Below are positions 1 to 7,428 of a stretch of 16,364 nucleotides of DNA, one piece after another. Position 1 is the stretch's first letter; each line of letters begins with the position of its first letter. Source of the DNA: Thermoplasmata archaeon (GTDB lineage: Archaea > Thermoplasmatota > Thermoplasmata > GCA-020350865); assembly GCA_020351895.1 (NCBI GenBank), contig CP070672.1, forward strand, positions 3,707,389 to 3,723,752. The letters are read 5' to 3'. A model generated the notes under the pieces. That model was not told where the DNA came from, did not search any database, and saw only the letters and a list, made by a program, of their open reading frames with translations. Made by a program: the position numbers and the translations under genes.

Positions 1-1007
1 ACTATGTGATTTCCAGTAGCATTGTGATGAAGGTCTACCTCCACATAGTAATTCCCGGCAACCAATACATCCACTTCAACCTCTATAACCAGATAATTGT
101 AGTATATATCCACATCTGTATTCAAACCATAATCCCAAAAATTCCCTGTGAAAGTTGCAGGCGGGGGCTGGAACTCATCGTACCAATAGAAGCGAGTCAT
201 ATGGGTATCTGTATCCAGTTGATTCCAACCATTGTCGCGAATCCGGAGTGTTATATTGTAGGTGCCATTGTCATAGTTTTCGTATATATCCCATCCACTG
301 AATCTGAGTTCAACTAAATGAATGCCCACTGAGAGGAAGGTGTTGTTCCAAATACTTTCTATCCAATACCCGGTGCTGTTGTACAAATCACCTCCAATTC
401 TATAGTCCCCGGCCACAATCACACTCACCATAACTTCCAAAATAAGATAGTTAAAATAGGGATCACCGTCGGTGTCCAATCCATAATCCATATGTGGAGG
501 GGAAAATTCTGCCCCTGTTCCTTCGTATATCCTAAAATCGTAATCATATCCAGGCCCGCCGTCCCCTCCAAGCTCTATCACCCTCACATAGCAATAACTC
601 GCCAAATACCCGGTGGAATTCCAAATGATCCGCGATGCCAAACCCCCTCCACCATCGTCATCTGAATCTATGATTGTAATACCATCGTTTTCGTAGAGAT
701 ATATATACGTATCAACTGACGATGAGAGGTTCAATGTTTCAATTGTATAAATCGTTCCTGGAACGACTGTGAAATTTATCCAGTCCTCATCACCAGCAGG
801 ATCGAAATCATGACGCTGGCTCGTTCCGTCTGTTTGAATCACGCTGGCCTGAGCAGGTGTATCGTCAGGCTCGTAGATATCAACTGCACCTATATTGCCA
901 CTTATCAGGTTGATTAGGACAACAGAGAGGATAAGAATAACAGTGAAAAAAACTGCATTCACCCTCTTTTTGCCCAGGCTAATATATTCCTTTTCTACGA
1001 CTTTCAT
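1..1007 (-). CDS. Secreted repeat protein with PPC-like domain, C-terminus cut by window edge
   Basis: Open from an ATG at 1007 to the left edge (335 codons, no stop), so the C-terminus is missing. Seen: a basic N-terminus followed by a hydrophobic segment at residues 18-36 (signal peptide or N-terminal anchor). Residues 45-160 read like a bacterial pre-peptidase C-terminal (PPC) domain: an EPDD start, a DEDWINF core and a YIYLYENDG strand. A repeated block follows, at residues 173-214 and 292-333, each opening DYGL-T-D and continuing NYL-EV-V-V-VAG-Y, about 119 residues apart. Between them is a beta-rich stretch with GWDIYENYDNGTYNITL. There are eight N-X-S/T sequons (residues 78, 93, 130, 210, 221, 247, 251, 329). 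The start is chosen because the other ATG, at 1020, is in another frame and stops quickly, and GAGG lies shortly upstream. Known of the family: PPC and similar beta-sandwich domains occur in exported proteins. Function is unknown; a cell-surface or extracellular structural or adhesive role is inferred. Confidence 0.85.
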   Translation of the reverse strand, partial: MKVVEKEYISLGKKRVNAVFFTVILILSVVLINLISGNIGAVDIYEPDDTPAQASVIQTDGTSQRHDFDPAGDEDWINFTVVPGTIYTIETLNLSSSVDTYIYLYENDGITIIDSDDDGGGGLASRIIWNSTGYLASYCYVRVIELGGDGGPGYDYDFRIYEGTGAEFSPPHMDYGLDTDGDPYFNYLILEVMVSVIVAGDYRIGGDLYNSTGYWIESIWNNTFLSVGIHLVELRFSGWDIYENYDNGTYNITLRIRDNGWNQLDTDTHMTRFYWYDEFQPPPATFTGNFWDYGLNTDVDIYYNYLVIEVEVDVLVAGNYYVEVDLHHNATGNHI

Positions 1008-1224
1008 GGCTATCCCTCATATTCCTATCTATGAATTTTCCCATGTAAATAAACTAGATAGAGGAATTATTCTTCCCTCCTCATAAAACTTTAATACTAA
1101 ATATTTTTTGGTACAGGTATTGTATAGGATAATGAGGTTCTAATGGGTGATGAAAACGGCTCTATTCCCTTGTTTCTGTTTTACATCCTTTAATTATTGC
1201 TGGAATCATTCCTGCATTTAGGGC
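1008..1224. other. Intergenic region with candidate promoter for the secreted protein
   Basis: This gap separates the end of tgt from the start of the secreted protein; both genes are on the minus strand. Two AT-rich TATA-like elements are readable on the minus strand, near 1097-1111 (CCAAAAAATATTTAG) and near 1041-1054 (AGTTTATTTACATGG); the second would give a leader of roughly 15-20 nt. An 11-nt palindrome, GGAATCATTCC at 1202-1212, lies just past the tgt stop and could form a small hairpin, but it has no T-run. I see no gene here. Confidence 0.4.
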
Positions 1225-2337
1225 TTACTTACCCAGATAATTATTAAGAAATTCTTTTTTAAATCTTAGGAACATTCCTTCTTCTATGGCATCCCTTGCC
1301 ATTTTCATCAGATTAACTAGAAAATGCAGGTTATGGAGGGTGGCCAGGCGCATACCGAGGTATTCATGCTCTCTTAGGAGATGGTTTACATAAGCCAATG
1401 AAAAATTCCTGCAGGTATAGCATTGGCAATCCTCATCCAACGGCCCGAATTCGGAATTGAACTTCTCCTTGCCTATGTTGATCTTGCCGCCTTTGGTGTA
1501 TATTGTGTTATGTCTGGCATTTCTCGTGGGAAATACGCTATCGAACAAGTCTATACCATGTGATATCGCCTCAAGCATGTCCTCTGGGGAGCCCACACCC
1601 ATGAGATATCTTGGTTTATCTGAAGGCAAAAGTGGTGCCGTTAATTGGATAACTTCATGCATCAAGTCCTTCGGCTCACCTATACACAATCCTCCTATTG
1701 CATAGCCGTTAAAATCCATATCCACAAGAGACTCCGCACATTTCCTTCTCAGATCGGGAAATACCCCGCCCTGTACTATGCCGAACACTTTTTGCGAAGG
1801 GGTAATGTGGGAATATTTAAATTTCTCTGCCCACACTATGGTTCTTTTAGTGGATTCAACAACCTTCTCATAATCACTGCCGTACATTGGGCAGTCATCG
1901 AGAGTTAATGCCACATCCCCGCCTATCTTCATCTGGATTTCAGCACATTTCTCGGGTGTGAAATCATGCTTCTCACCATCAAAAGGAGACTTGAATGTTA
2001 CACTGCCTTCCCCCACCTTCAGAAGAAAATCCTTGTTCAGAATCTGAAAACCACCGCTGTCCGTGAATACCAAACGGTCCCAGGCCATGAAGTTATGTAA
2101 TCCCCCAGCCTTTTCTATCACCTCAATACCTGGTCTGAGATAGAGAAGGAAGGCATTGGAAATTACACCTTCGACTCCCAATCCCTTTAATTCATCAGGA
2201 CTCACCAATTTGACATCGGCTTTTGTAGCAACAGGCAAAAATCCTGGTGTTTTTAAGGTGCGGTCATTTACATTCAATTCACCGACTCTCGCATCTGAAT
2301 CTTTGTCAGTAACATCAACCTCGAACATCGGAATCAC
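1225..2337 (-). CDS. tgt: tRNA-guanine(34) transglycosylase, bacterial type
   Basis: Exchanges guanine in tRNA for a 7-deazaguanine base, the insertion step of queuosine modification at the wobble position of GUN anticodons. At 370 aa it matches single-domain bacterial Tgt; archaeal ArcTGT is longer and ends in a PUA domain, absent here. Seen: the DSGGFQ motif with D93, D148 in the LDDC substrate site, Q189 in IVQGG, G216-L217, the nucleophile D266 in DLFDSVFPTRNARH, and a zinc site C304-X-C306-X2-C309 with H335, which reproduces the family spacing. The usual bacterial DEC is DDC here, and the residue two after GL is Ile instead of Val, so base preference (preQ1 or queuine) is not certain. 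The start is GTG at 2337, overlapping the queA stop as GTGA. An ATG at 2328, preceded by GTGAT, is an equally reasonable start. It is cotranscribed with queA, which acts next in the same pathway. Confidence 0.93.
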   Translation of the reverse strand: MIPMFEVDVTDKDSDARVGELNVNDRTLKTPGFLPVATKADVKLVSPDELKGLGVEGVISNAFLLYLRPGIEVIEKAGGLHNFMAWDRLVFTDSGGFQILNKDFLLKVGEGSVTFKSPFDGEKHDFTPEKCAEIQMKIGGDVALTLDDCPMYGSDYEKVVESTKRTIVWAEKFKYSHITPSQKVFGIVQGGVFPDLRRKCAESLVDMDFNGYAIGGLCIGEPKDLMHEVIQLTAPLLPSDKPRYLMGVGSPEDMLEAISHGIDLFDSVFPTRNARHNTIYTKGGKINIGKEKFNSEFGPLDEDCQCYTCRNFSLAYVNHLLREHEYLGMRLATLHNLHFLVNLMKMARDAIEEGMFLRFKKEFLNNYLGK

Positions 2338-3353
2338 TTCAGAATCAACATGGCGTCACCAAAGCTGTAGAATCTGTATGAACGTTTTATGGCCTCGGCA
2401 TAGGCCGCTAATATATTATCCTTTCCTGCATAGGCGGATACAAGCATGATTAAGGTTGATTTGGGAAGATGGAAATTCGTTAATAGACCATCCAAATCAA
2501 ATTTGAAATTGTACCCGGGATAAATGAATAGATCGCTTTTACCCTCCATCTCAACCACAACACCGGACTCAGTGCAAACCGTCTCAAGGACCTTTAAAGA
2601 GGTTGTGCCCACAGCAATTATTCTTTTATTGTTCTTCCTCGCAGAATTTATCCTCTCAGCAGCCTTTGCATCAATTCTGAAGTTCTCGGGCTCCATCTTA
2701 TGCTCTTCAATGTATTTTTTTTTCACAGGAAGAAACGTTCCCACACTCACATGGAGGGAGATTTTGACAATCCTTATGCCCTTGTCATGAAACTTTGATA
2801 AAAAGTCTTCTGTAAAATGTAGGCCGGCCGTGGGTGCTGCAATGGATCCTTCCTCCTTTGCGTAAACTGTTTGGTACCTGTTTTGATCCCTTAGAACCTC
2901 TTTGATGTAAGGAGGTGTCGGCATGATCCCAATTCGCTTTATCAGCTCGTTGAATTTGTCATTTTGATCAAACTCTATGTTGAATCTCCCTCCTTGTATC
3001 CTGCTTATGACCATCCCTTTAAGTTCTTTATCCCCGAAAATTAGTCTGGTATTCTCCTTTATATTTTTACCTTTTACAAGACCTTCCCATATCCTTTCAC
3101 CTACTCTTGTTATCAAAAGAACCTCCACCTTTCCCCCAGTCTCTTTTTTCCCTGAAAGCCTGGCAGGAAGAACCTTTGAATCATTTAGAACGAGCACATC
3201 CCCTTCTTCAAGATAATCAATAAAATCCCTGAATGTTCTATGATCCATTTCCCCCTTTTGAAGCACCATCAGCCTCGAGGAATCCCTTGGCTCTTTAGGA
3301 GTCTGTGCTATGAGATGTTTTGGAAGCTGGTAATCAAAATCGGACAGTTGCAT
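2334..3353 (-). CDS. queA: S-adenosylmethionine:tRNA ribosyltransferase-isomerase QueA
   Basis: Transfers and isomerises the ribosyl group of SAM onto preQ1 in tRNA, giving epoxyqueuosine. At 339 aa it is the usual full length. Recognisable blocks in order: the DYQLP...LIAQ start with RDSSRLMVL (residues 7-31), VLNDSKVLPARL (54-66), YQTVYAKEEGSIAAPTAGLHFT (160-181), LHVSVGTFLPV (200-210), VGTTSLKVLE (248-257), FIYPGY (276-281), TNFHLPKSTLIMLVSAYAG (292-310) and YRFYSFGDAMLI (326-337). No expected block is missing. The start ATG has GAGG seven bases upstream; the SD lies in a small perfect inverted repeat, AAAGAG-G-CTCTTT, near 3356-3368. The gene ends in a 4-nt overlap with tgt, so the two proteins are probably made in a coupled way. 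QueA is found essentially only with queuosine synthesis, which supports reading the neighbouring Tgt as a queuosine rather than an archaeosine enzyme. Confidence 0.96.
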   Translation of the reverse strand: MQLSDFDYQLPKHLIAQTPKEPRDSSRLMVLQKGEMDHRTFRDFIDYLEEGDVLVLNDSKVLPARLSGKKETGGKVEVLLITRVGERIWEGLVKGKNIKENTRLIFGDKELKGMVISRIQGGRFNIEFDQNDKFNELIKRIGIMPTPPYIKEVLRDQNRYQTVYAKEEGSIAAPTAGLHFTEDFLSKFHDKGIRIVKISLHVSVGTFLPVKKKYIEEHKMEPENFRIDAKAAERINSARKNNKRIIAVGTTSLKVLETVCTESGVVVEMEGKSDLFIYPGYNFKFDLDGLLTNFHLPKSTLIMLVSAYAGKDNILAAYAEAIKRSYRFYSFGDAMLILK

Positions 3354-3433
3354 AAAAGAGCCTCTTTGAATGATGCCGTTTTCATAATAATAGACGGTGG
3401 TTGCTAATTAGAGGAATTTGAAAGATCATCCAT

Positions 3434-3811
3434 TTAACCGAGTAAATCACTGGCTTTCTTCATATCATCCACAACCAAAGCAACCTCAGTTTTACCTTTA
3501 TTTTGACCCAGAATATAAATGGATTCGATATTGATTTTCGCCTTACCCAACTTCTTGGCCACCTTGGCAAGTTCCCCTGGTCTATCGATGAGTGATAATG
3601 TCAATAAATCGTTCTGTTCATATTTGGTTCCCGATTCATCCAATGCCTTCGTGGTTGTGGTTACATCGTTTGTTACCACTCTGAGAAATGCGTCTTCCCC
3701 AAGTGCTTCACTTGCAATGGCCTTGATGTTAACAGCTCTGCTTGCAAGGGTTTCAGTGACCTTCGCCAACTCTCCAGGTCTATGCTTTACTTGTATTTTG
3801 AATTCCTTCAT
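3434..3811 (-). CDS. Tandem ACT-domain protein, probable amino-acid-binding regulator
   Basis: 125 aa made of two ACT modules and nothing else: residues 1-65 (FKIQVKHRPGELAKVTETLA) and 66-125 (LTLSLIDRPGELAKVAKKLG). Each has the RPGELAKV turn, where the Gly before the first helix is part of the ligand site in ACT proteins. Stand-alone double-ACT proteins of this size occur in archaea and bacteria and are thought to bind amino acids and act as small regulatory subunits. No catalytic or DNA-binding part is present, so the partner is not identifiable. The start ATG has a strong GGGGAGG five bases upstream. It lies 80 bases upstream of queA on the same strand; they may share a transcript, but nothing about ACT domains ties it to tRNA modification. 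Confidence 0.88.
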   Translation of the reverse strand: MKEFKIQVKHRPGELAKVTETLASRAVNIKAIASEALGEDAFLRVVTNDVTTTTKALDESGTKYEQNDLLTLSLIDRPGELAKVAKKLGKAKINIESIYILGQNKGKTEVALVVDDMKKASDLLG

Positions 3812-3968
3812 CCGATCCTCCCCTTATTGGATATCTTCTTATGTAAATCCTCTCATCTTAGGATTCTTGGCATAAGTGAGATAGCGATAGACCTATTAAA
3901 ACTGTTGCGAAAAACGATAAATATCGGATTGGACTTTGCAAGCCCTGTCTTTCAGGGAGTAATTATAG
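3812..3968. promoter_or_regulatory. Divergent promoter region between the ACT gene and the dehydratase gene
   Basis: The ACT gene leaves to the left and the dehydratase to the right. For the plus strand, a BRE-like GCGAAAAAC and a TATA-like GATAAATATC at 3916-3925 precede the start; a transcript would begin near 3946. GGAG at 3956-3959 lies nine bases before the ATG at 3969. The TATA element is inside an inverted repeat, CGATA-AA-TATCG (3915-3926). For the minus strand the SD is at 3817-3823, and the only TATA-like element (ATTTACATAAG, near 3838-3848) sits rather close to it, so that promoter is uncertain. Confidence 0.45.
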
Positions 3969-4904
3969 ATGAACACTGTAGGTATAACAGCATTAGTTCC
4001 GCCTGAATTGATATTTGCATGTGGAAAGAAACCATGCGACATCAACAACTTTGTTCCCAATTCGGTTATTCAACCCACAAGGAAGCTATGTGCATGGACA
4101 GCGATATGGAGAGAGATGTTACTGAGAAAAGAGCTGTCGTTAGATTATTTGGTTGTAGTTGCAGGCGGTGATTGTCATAATGCGCTTGTTGACGGTCAGA
4201 AGGTTGCCATGAGTGGATTGAAAACCTTCTATTTCTTCTATCCGTTTGAGGAGGAAAAGGATTATCTTAAGGAACAACTCGAAGGGCTCTCTACATTCAT
4301 GGGTGGAATCGCAGATAGCGAGATGTTCGAGAAAGTGAAATATCTTAAGAGGCGCGCCTTGGAACTGGAAAAGAAAAGGATTGAAGGGAAGATACCTTCG
4401 GATAAAGCCTTCAAGATATTGGTATCTACAAGCGATCTCAAAGGTGACCTTGATCATTTTGAAAAGACCCTTATGAATTTACAAGAGGAGAATGTGGATT
4501 ATGAAAGTAGAGTGGCATTATTGGGAGTGCCCCCCATCTATCAAGATTTTCATGAAGTAATGGCATCTTTGGGGCTTCATGTTGTTTATGATGAGCTACC
4601 TTATGAGTTTGCGAGGCTTTCAGGCAGGGATATCGATGAACTGGCTGGAAATTATTGTGAATATACGTTTGCAAGAAAGCTGGACTTTCGCATGGATTTT
4701 ATCGAAAAGGAGCTTGCCAAAAGGAAGATAGATGGTATCATTCATTATACCCAATATTCATGTCATCATCTTTTAGAAGATGATATGTTAAGAAATAGGC
4801 TCGACTATCCCTTTCTTACAATCCAAGGCGATTTGCCAGGAAGAACATCCGAGCAGGCAAAAATAAGGCTCGAAGCATTCTCTGAGATGCTTACAAAAAT
4901 GTAG
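3969..4904 (+). CDS. HgdB-type 2-hydroxyacyl-CoA dehydratase / double-cubane-like subunit
   Basis: A 311-aa member of the 2-hydroxyglutaryl-CoA dehydratase D-component (HgdB/FldC/BcrB) superfamily. These iron-sulfur proteins are reduced by an ATP-driven activator and carry out difficult low-potential reductions or radical dehydrations. Seen: an N-terminal VPPELIFACGKKP block (residues 10-22), Cys41, GGDCH with Cys69, a central Rossmann-like half with LLGVPPIYQDFHEVMASLG (184-202) and DELPYEFAR, Cys230, and the C-terminal IHYTQYSCHH with Cys265 followed by QGDLPGRTSEQAKIRLEAF. Cys41, Cys69 and Cys265 are my guess for cluster ligands. It is shorter than typical members (roughly 380-430 aa). No second subunit and no HgdC-type ASKHA ATPase lies nearby, so a role in amino-acid fermentation is not supported here. 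A double-cubane-cluster protein or an uncharacterised archaeal homologue is an alternative. The start has GGAG nine bases upstream. Confidence 0.85.
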   Translation: MNTVGITALVPPELIFACGKKPCDINNFVPNSVIQPTRKLCAWTAIWREMLLRKELSLDYLVVVAGGDCHNALVDGQKVAMSGLKTFYFFYPFEEEKDYLKEQLEGLSTFMGGIADSEMFEKVKYLKRRALELEKKRIEGKIPSDKAFKILVSTSDLKGDLDHFEKTLMNLQEENVDYESRVALLGVPPIYQDFHEVMASLGLHVVYDELPYEFARLSGRDIDELAGNYCEYTFARKLDFRMDFIEKELAKRKIDGIIHYTQYSCHHLLEDDMLRNRLDYPFLTIQGDLPGRTSEQAKIRLEAFSEMLTKM

Positions 4905-4963
4905 GGATCTAAATTTCTGAAAAACAACTTTCAAACCACCCAAAGCCTTCGAAAATGGGAAAC

Positions 4964-4980
4964 GTATATATCTTATATAC
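4964..4980 (+). promoter_or_regulatory. TATA-type promoter within a 17-nt palindrome, upstream of the subtilase
   Basis: GTATATA-TCT-TATATAC is a perfect inverted repeat with 7-base arms and a 3-base centre, preceded by the purine-rich GGGAAAC that fits a BRE. It lies 34-50 bases before the subtilase ATG, so a transcript starting about 25 bases downstream would carry GAGG (5002-5005) eight bases before the start. The symmetry could simply be the AT-rich TATA element, or a site where a dimeric regulator competes with TBP. Confidence 0.5.
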
Positions 4981-5013
4981 AACATTATAAACATCGAAAA
5001 CGAGGTTTAGGTC

Positions 5014-7296
5014 ATGATCAAGAGAAAAGTGATTATTCCCTGTTCTTTTTTACTATTACTCCTTATTACTTCCTTTGCACCGGTGATTAATGGAAATTTC
5101 TATGAGCGCGACGAGGTTTTTCCCCCTATGGTTCTCAGAAAAATGAATAATATGTCTCCTTCAGATCAACTGGAAATCATCGTCCAATTTCACAATGAAA
5201 TAACAGAGAAAGATATCACCGTGTTAAACACCCTTCAAATAGATATCCTATATGAATACCATGTAATACCTGCAGTTTTTGCAAAATGCAGTGTAGATAC
5301 AGTAAAAACCTTAAGCAGGTATTCAAGGGTTCGTAGAATCGATCTGAATTCCGACATAGAATTCGATATGGAGCTATCCCTATCAGTGATAAACGCAACA
5401 AGGGCATGGAACAGGGAAATCAATGGCTCCTCAAAATTTTCAAATGTCGATGGCAGTGGTGTCACGGTGGTTGTTGTGGATACAGGAATAGATGCCGGCC
5501 ATCCTGACATGGATTACGGGGAAAAAACCATAATGAACCTGTTCTTAAGCTCTGAGGACGGTTATTCATGGGTTGAGATGGAGAACACTGATTTTGACTA
5601 CGGCCACGGCACCCATGTTGCGGGAACCGTTGCCGGAAATGGCGACGCCTCTGCAGGGGCGAGAAGAGGCGTTGCACCTGGTGCGAACCTGATCGGGTTG
5701 ACTCTTGTTGATCCAACTGTAGCGGACTATCTTATCAGCCTGGAATGGGTTTACGATAATTCAAGACCAAATGCCAATCCCTACAACATAAGAGTGGCCA
5801 CTAACAGCTGGCACGTAGAGGATCAGGAGCATGGACTCTATGATCCAGATAACCCACTCACCCAGGTCATAGAAAAACTTGCCTTCGAGAACAATGTTGT
5901 ATCCACATGGTCAGCAGGAAACCATGGAAGGGATGATCCAGAAGGTGAATTAGGGTTGACGAGCCCCCAGGGCAACACACCTGTTGCCATCATGGTTGCA
6001 GCCTATGAAAGAGATGGCTTGGCAATGACAGATTTCAGCTCTAGAGGAAGAATAGGTGAAAACCATACCTATCCAGATATAGGAGGGCCGGGAAGAAGCA
6101 TCTGGAGTGCACATGCCAGAAGAACCGCAATAAGCGCGGGCTCCAAAGTTGGAGGGAATCCCAATCCTTATTACCTAGCCATAAGTGGTACCTCCATGTC
6201 CACACCCCATGTTGCAGGATTGGTAGCCCTGCTTTTTCAGGCTGCTCCCTCATTAAAGATAAGCGAGAGGCACGACGATTACAGCGGTGAAGATGATACC
6301 TGGTGGGAGAATCCCAATACCAGAATCCATGAAATCGAATGGATAATCGAAGCCACGGCAACATATCTTGAACCATCGGAAGAGACTGGCATCGCCGTTC
6401 AGGATAATATCACAGGAATGGACGGTAGAACCATGGACTACTGTCAGGGCTATGGAATTGTGGACGCGGAAAAGGCTGTGGGTGTGGCCCTAACTTTGCA
6501 GAGACTCAGGAAGGTTTATCCTGAAAAGGATATCACAGTCTCAGATGCCCTGAGAAGCTACGAAGATATGATGATAGAAGACAATGTTTCCCAGGCTACG
6601 AACATTCTCTCTGTTCAATGGGAAGGTGAGTACAGCAGGTATAATGACCAATACGGAAGATCTCTTACCACAGTAAACCAAACCAAGAATGTGTTCGTGC
6701 CCCAAGGTGTTGGGAAGGTAATAATCGATCTGGCGTATGATCCCATCGATGCTTCTGAGCTTTCATCAGGAGATCTTTCTTACACCATAGATTATGACAA
6801 TGACGGCAATGTTGATTATTCAGGGGGCATGGACCTGGTATTATCGGGAAACAGACATGAAGAGCTCGATGTGGACGCTTCTAATACAAATGCGCTATGG
6901 TCCTTCGGTATAGTAGGACAAGGTTTTAAAATCCAAAACCCGAGGAATGATAACAGTTACGTAGAACTTAGAATAGAATATTCAATGTCGGTTCAACTCG
7001 TTCTAAGTGGGATGGGTGAAGAGGGACAATTCGTAGATTTTAATGACGATAATTCCATGATCGCACCTTTAAGATTTGGCTCTCCCGCTTTCGATTATGC
7101 AAGCGAAGAAGTCTCTCTAACAGTAACATACTATGATCTAGAAGCCGTAGAATATAAGGAATTTGTAACTGATTCCGAAAAGAAGGAGGAAGGAATCCCG
7201 TGGTTCCTTGTGTTAATATTTATTCTTATTCTCTGTGTGATCGGATATATTTTACGAAGGAGATTTAAGAAGCGAGATTCCACTCAGATTTTGTAA
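5014..7296 (+). CDS. Secreted, membrane-anchored subtilisin-like serine protease (S8)
   Basis: A 760-aa cell-surface protease. Seen in order: a signal peptide (basic MIKRK, hydrophobic 6-24); a probable I9-type inhibitory propeptide at residues 50-112; the S8 catalytic domain from about 148 to 490 with D156 in VVVVDTGID, H198 in YGHGTHVAG, the oxyanion N303 in WSAGNHG and S394 in SGTSMSTPHVAG. A beta-rich C-terminal region (540-710) includes a DYDNDGNVD loop at 593-601 that resembles a calcium-binding loop. A membrane segment at about 728-746 is followed by the basic RRRFKKR tail. All catalytic residues are present, so it should be active, working outside the cell while tethered by its C-terminus. 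Seven N-X-S/T sequons are present (46, 127, 137, 350, 465, 524, 555). It is transcribed alone. GAGG lies eight bases before the ATG. Substrates are unknown; digestion of external protein or processing of surface proteins are both possible. Confidence 0.95.
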   Translation: MIKRKVIIPCSFLLLLLITSFAPVINGNFYERDEVFPPMVLRKMNNMSPSDQLEIIVQFHNEITEKDITVLNTLQIDILYEYHVIPAVFAKCSVDTVKTLSRYSRVRRIDLNSDIEFDMELSLSVINATRAWNREINGSSKFSNVDGSGVTVVVVDTGIDAGHPDMDYGEKTIMNLFLSSEDGYSWVEMENTDFDYGHGTHVAGTVAGNGDASAGARRGVAPGANLIGLTLVDPTVADYLISLEWVYDNSRPNANPYNIRVATNSWHVEDQEHGLYDPDNPLTQVIEKLAFENNVVSTWSAGNHGRDDPEGELGLTSPQGNTPVAIMVAAYERDGLAMTDFSSRGRIGENHTYPDIGGPGRSIWSAHARRTAISAGSKVGGNPNPYYLAISGTSMSTPHVAGLVALLFQAAPSLKISERHDDYSGEDDTWWENPNTRIHEIEWIIEATATYLEPSEETGIAVQDNITGMDGRTMDYCQGYGIVDAEKAVGVALTLQRLRKVYPEKDITVSDALRSYEDMMIEDNVSQATNILSVQWEGEYSRYNDQYGRSLTTVNQTKNVFVPQGVGKVIIDLAYDPIDASELSSGDLSYTIDYDNDGNVDYSGGMDLVLSGNRHEELDVDASNTNALWSFGIVGQGFKIQNPRNDNSYVELRIEYSMSVQLVLSGMGEEGQFVDFNDDNSMIAPLRFGSPAFDYASEEVSLTVTYYDLEAVEYKEFVTDSEKKEEGIPWFLVLIFILILCVIGYILRRRFKKRDSTQIL

Positions 7297-7360
7297 TGCG
7301 TATAATCAGAAATCAACAATGCATTAATTTAGGTGTACGTCCCGATTTACATTACCCTTC

Positions 7361-7376
7361 AAAAGTTATAAAGATT
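7361..7376 (+). promoter_or_regulatory. Archaeal-type promoter of the GlcNAc-1-P transferase / dehydrogenase operon
   Basis: AAAAGTTATAAAGATT combines a purine-rich BRE-like part and a TATA-like TTATAAAG. Transcription about 25 bases downstream would begin near 7395, just before the GTG at 7405 and the ATG at 7429. Confidence 0.5.
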
Positions 7377-7428
7377 TTAACATCAAAAAATTTTTAGCCA
7401 ATTAGTGACTTCACTTGAATCGAGAGGC

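Noticed and set aside
6..317. Open frame of about 100 codons on the plus strand
   Set aside because: It is antisense to the secreted repeat protein, whose minus-strand frame shows a signal peptide, domain pattern and repeats. The plus-strand product has no recognisable features.
895..1086. Small plus-strand frame across the start of the secreted protein
   Set aside because: No SD, no domain; it is the complement of the signal-peptide region.
1202..1212. Palindrome GGAATCATTCC after tgt as an intrinsic terminator
   Set aside because: The stem is only five base pairs and no T-run follows, so evidence for termination is too thin to call.
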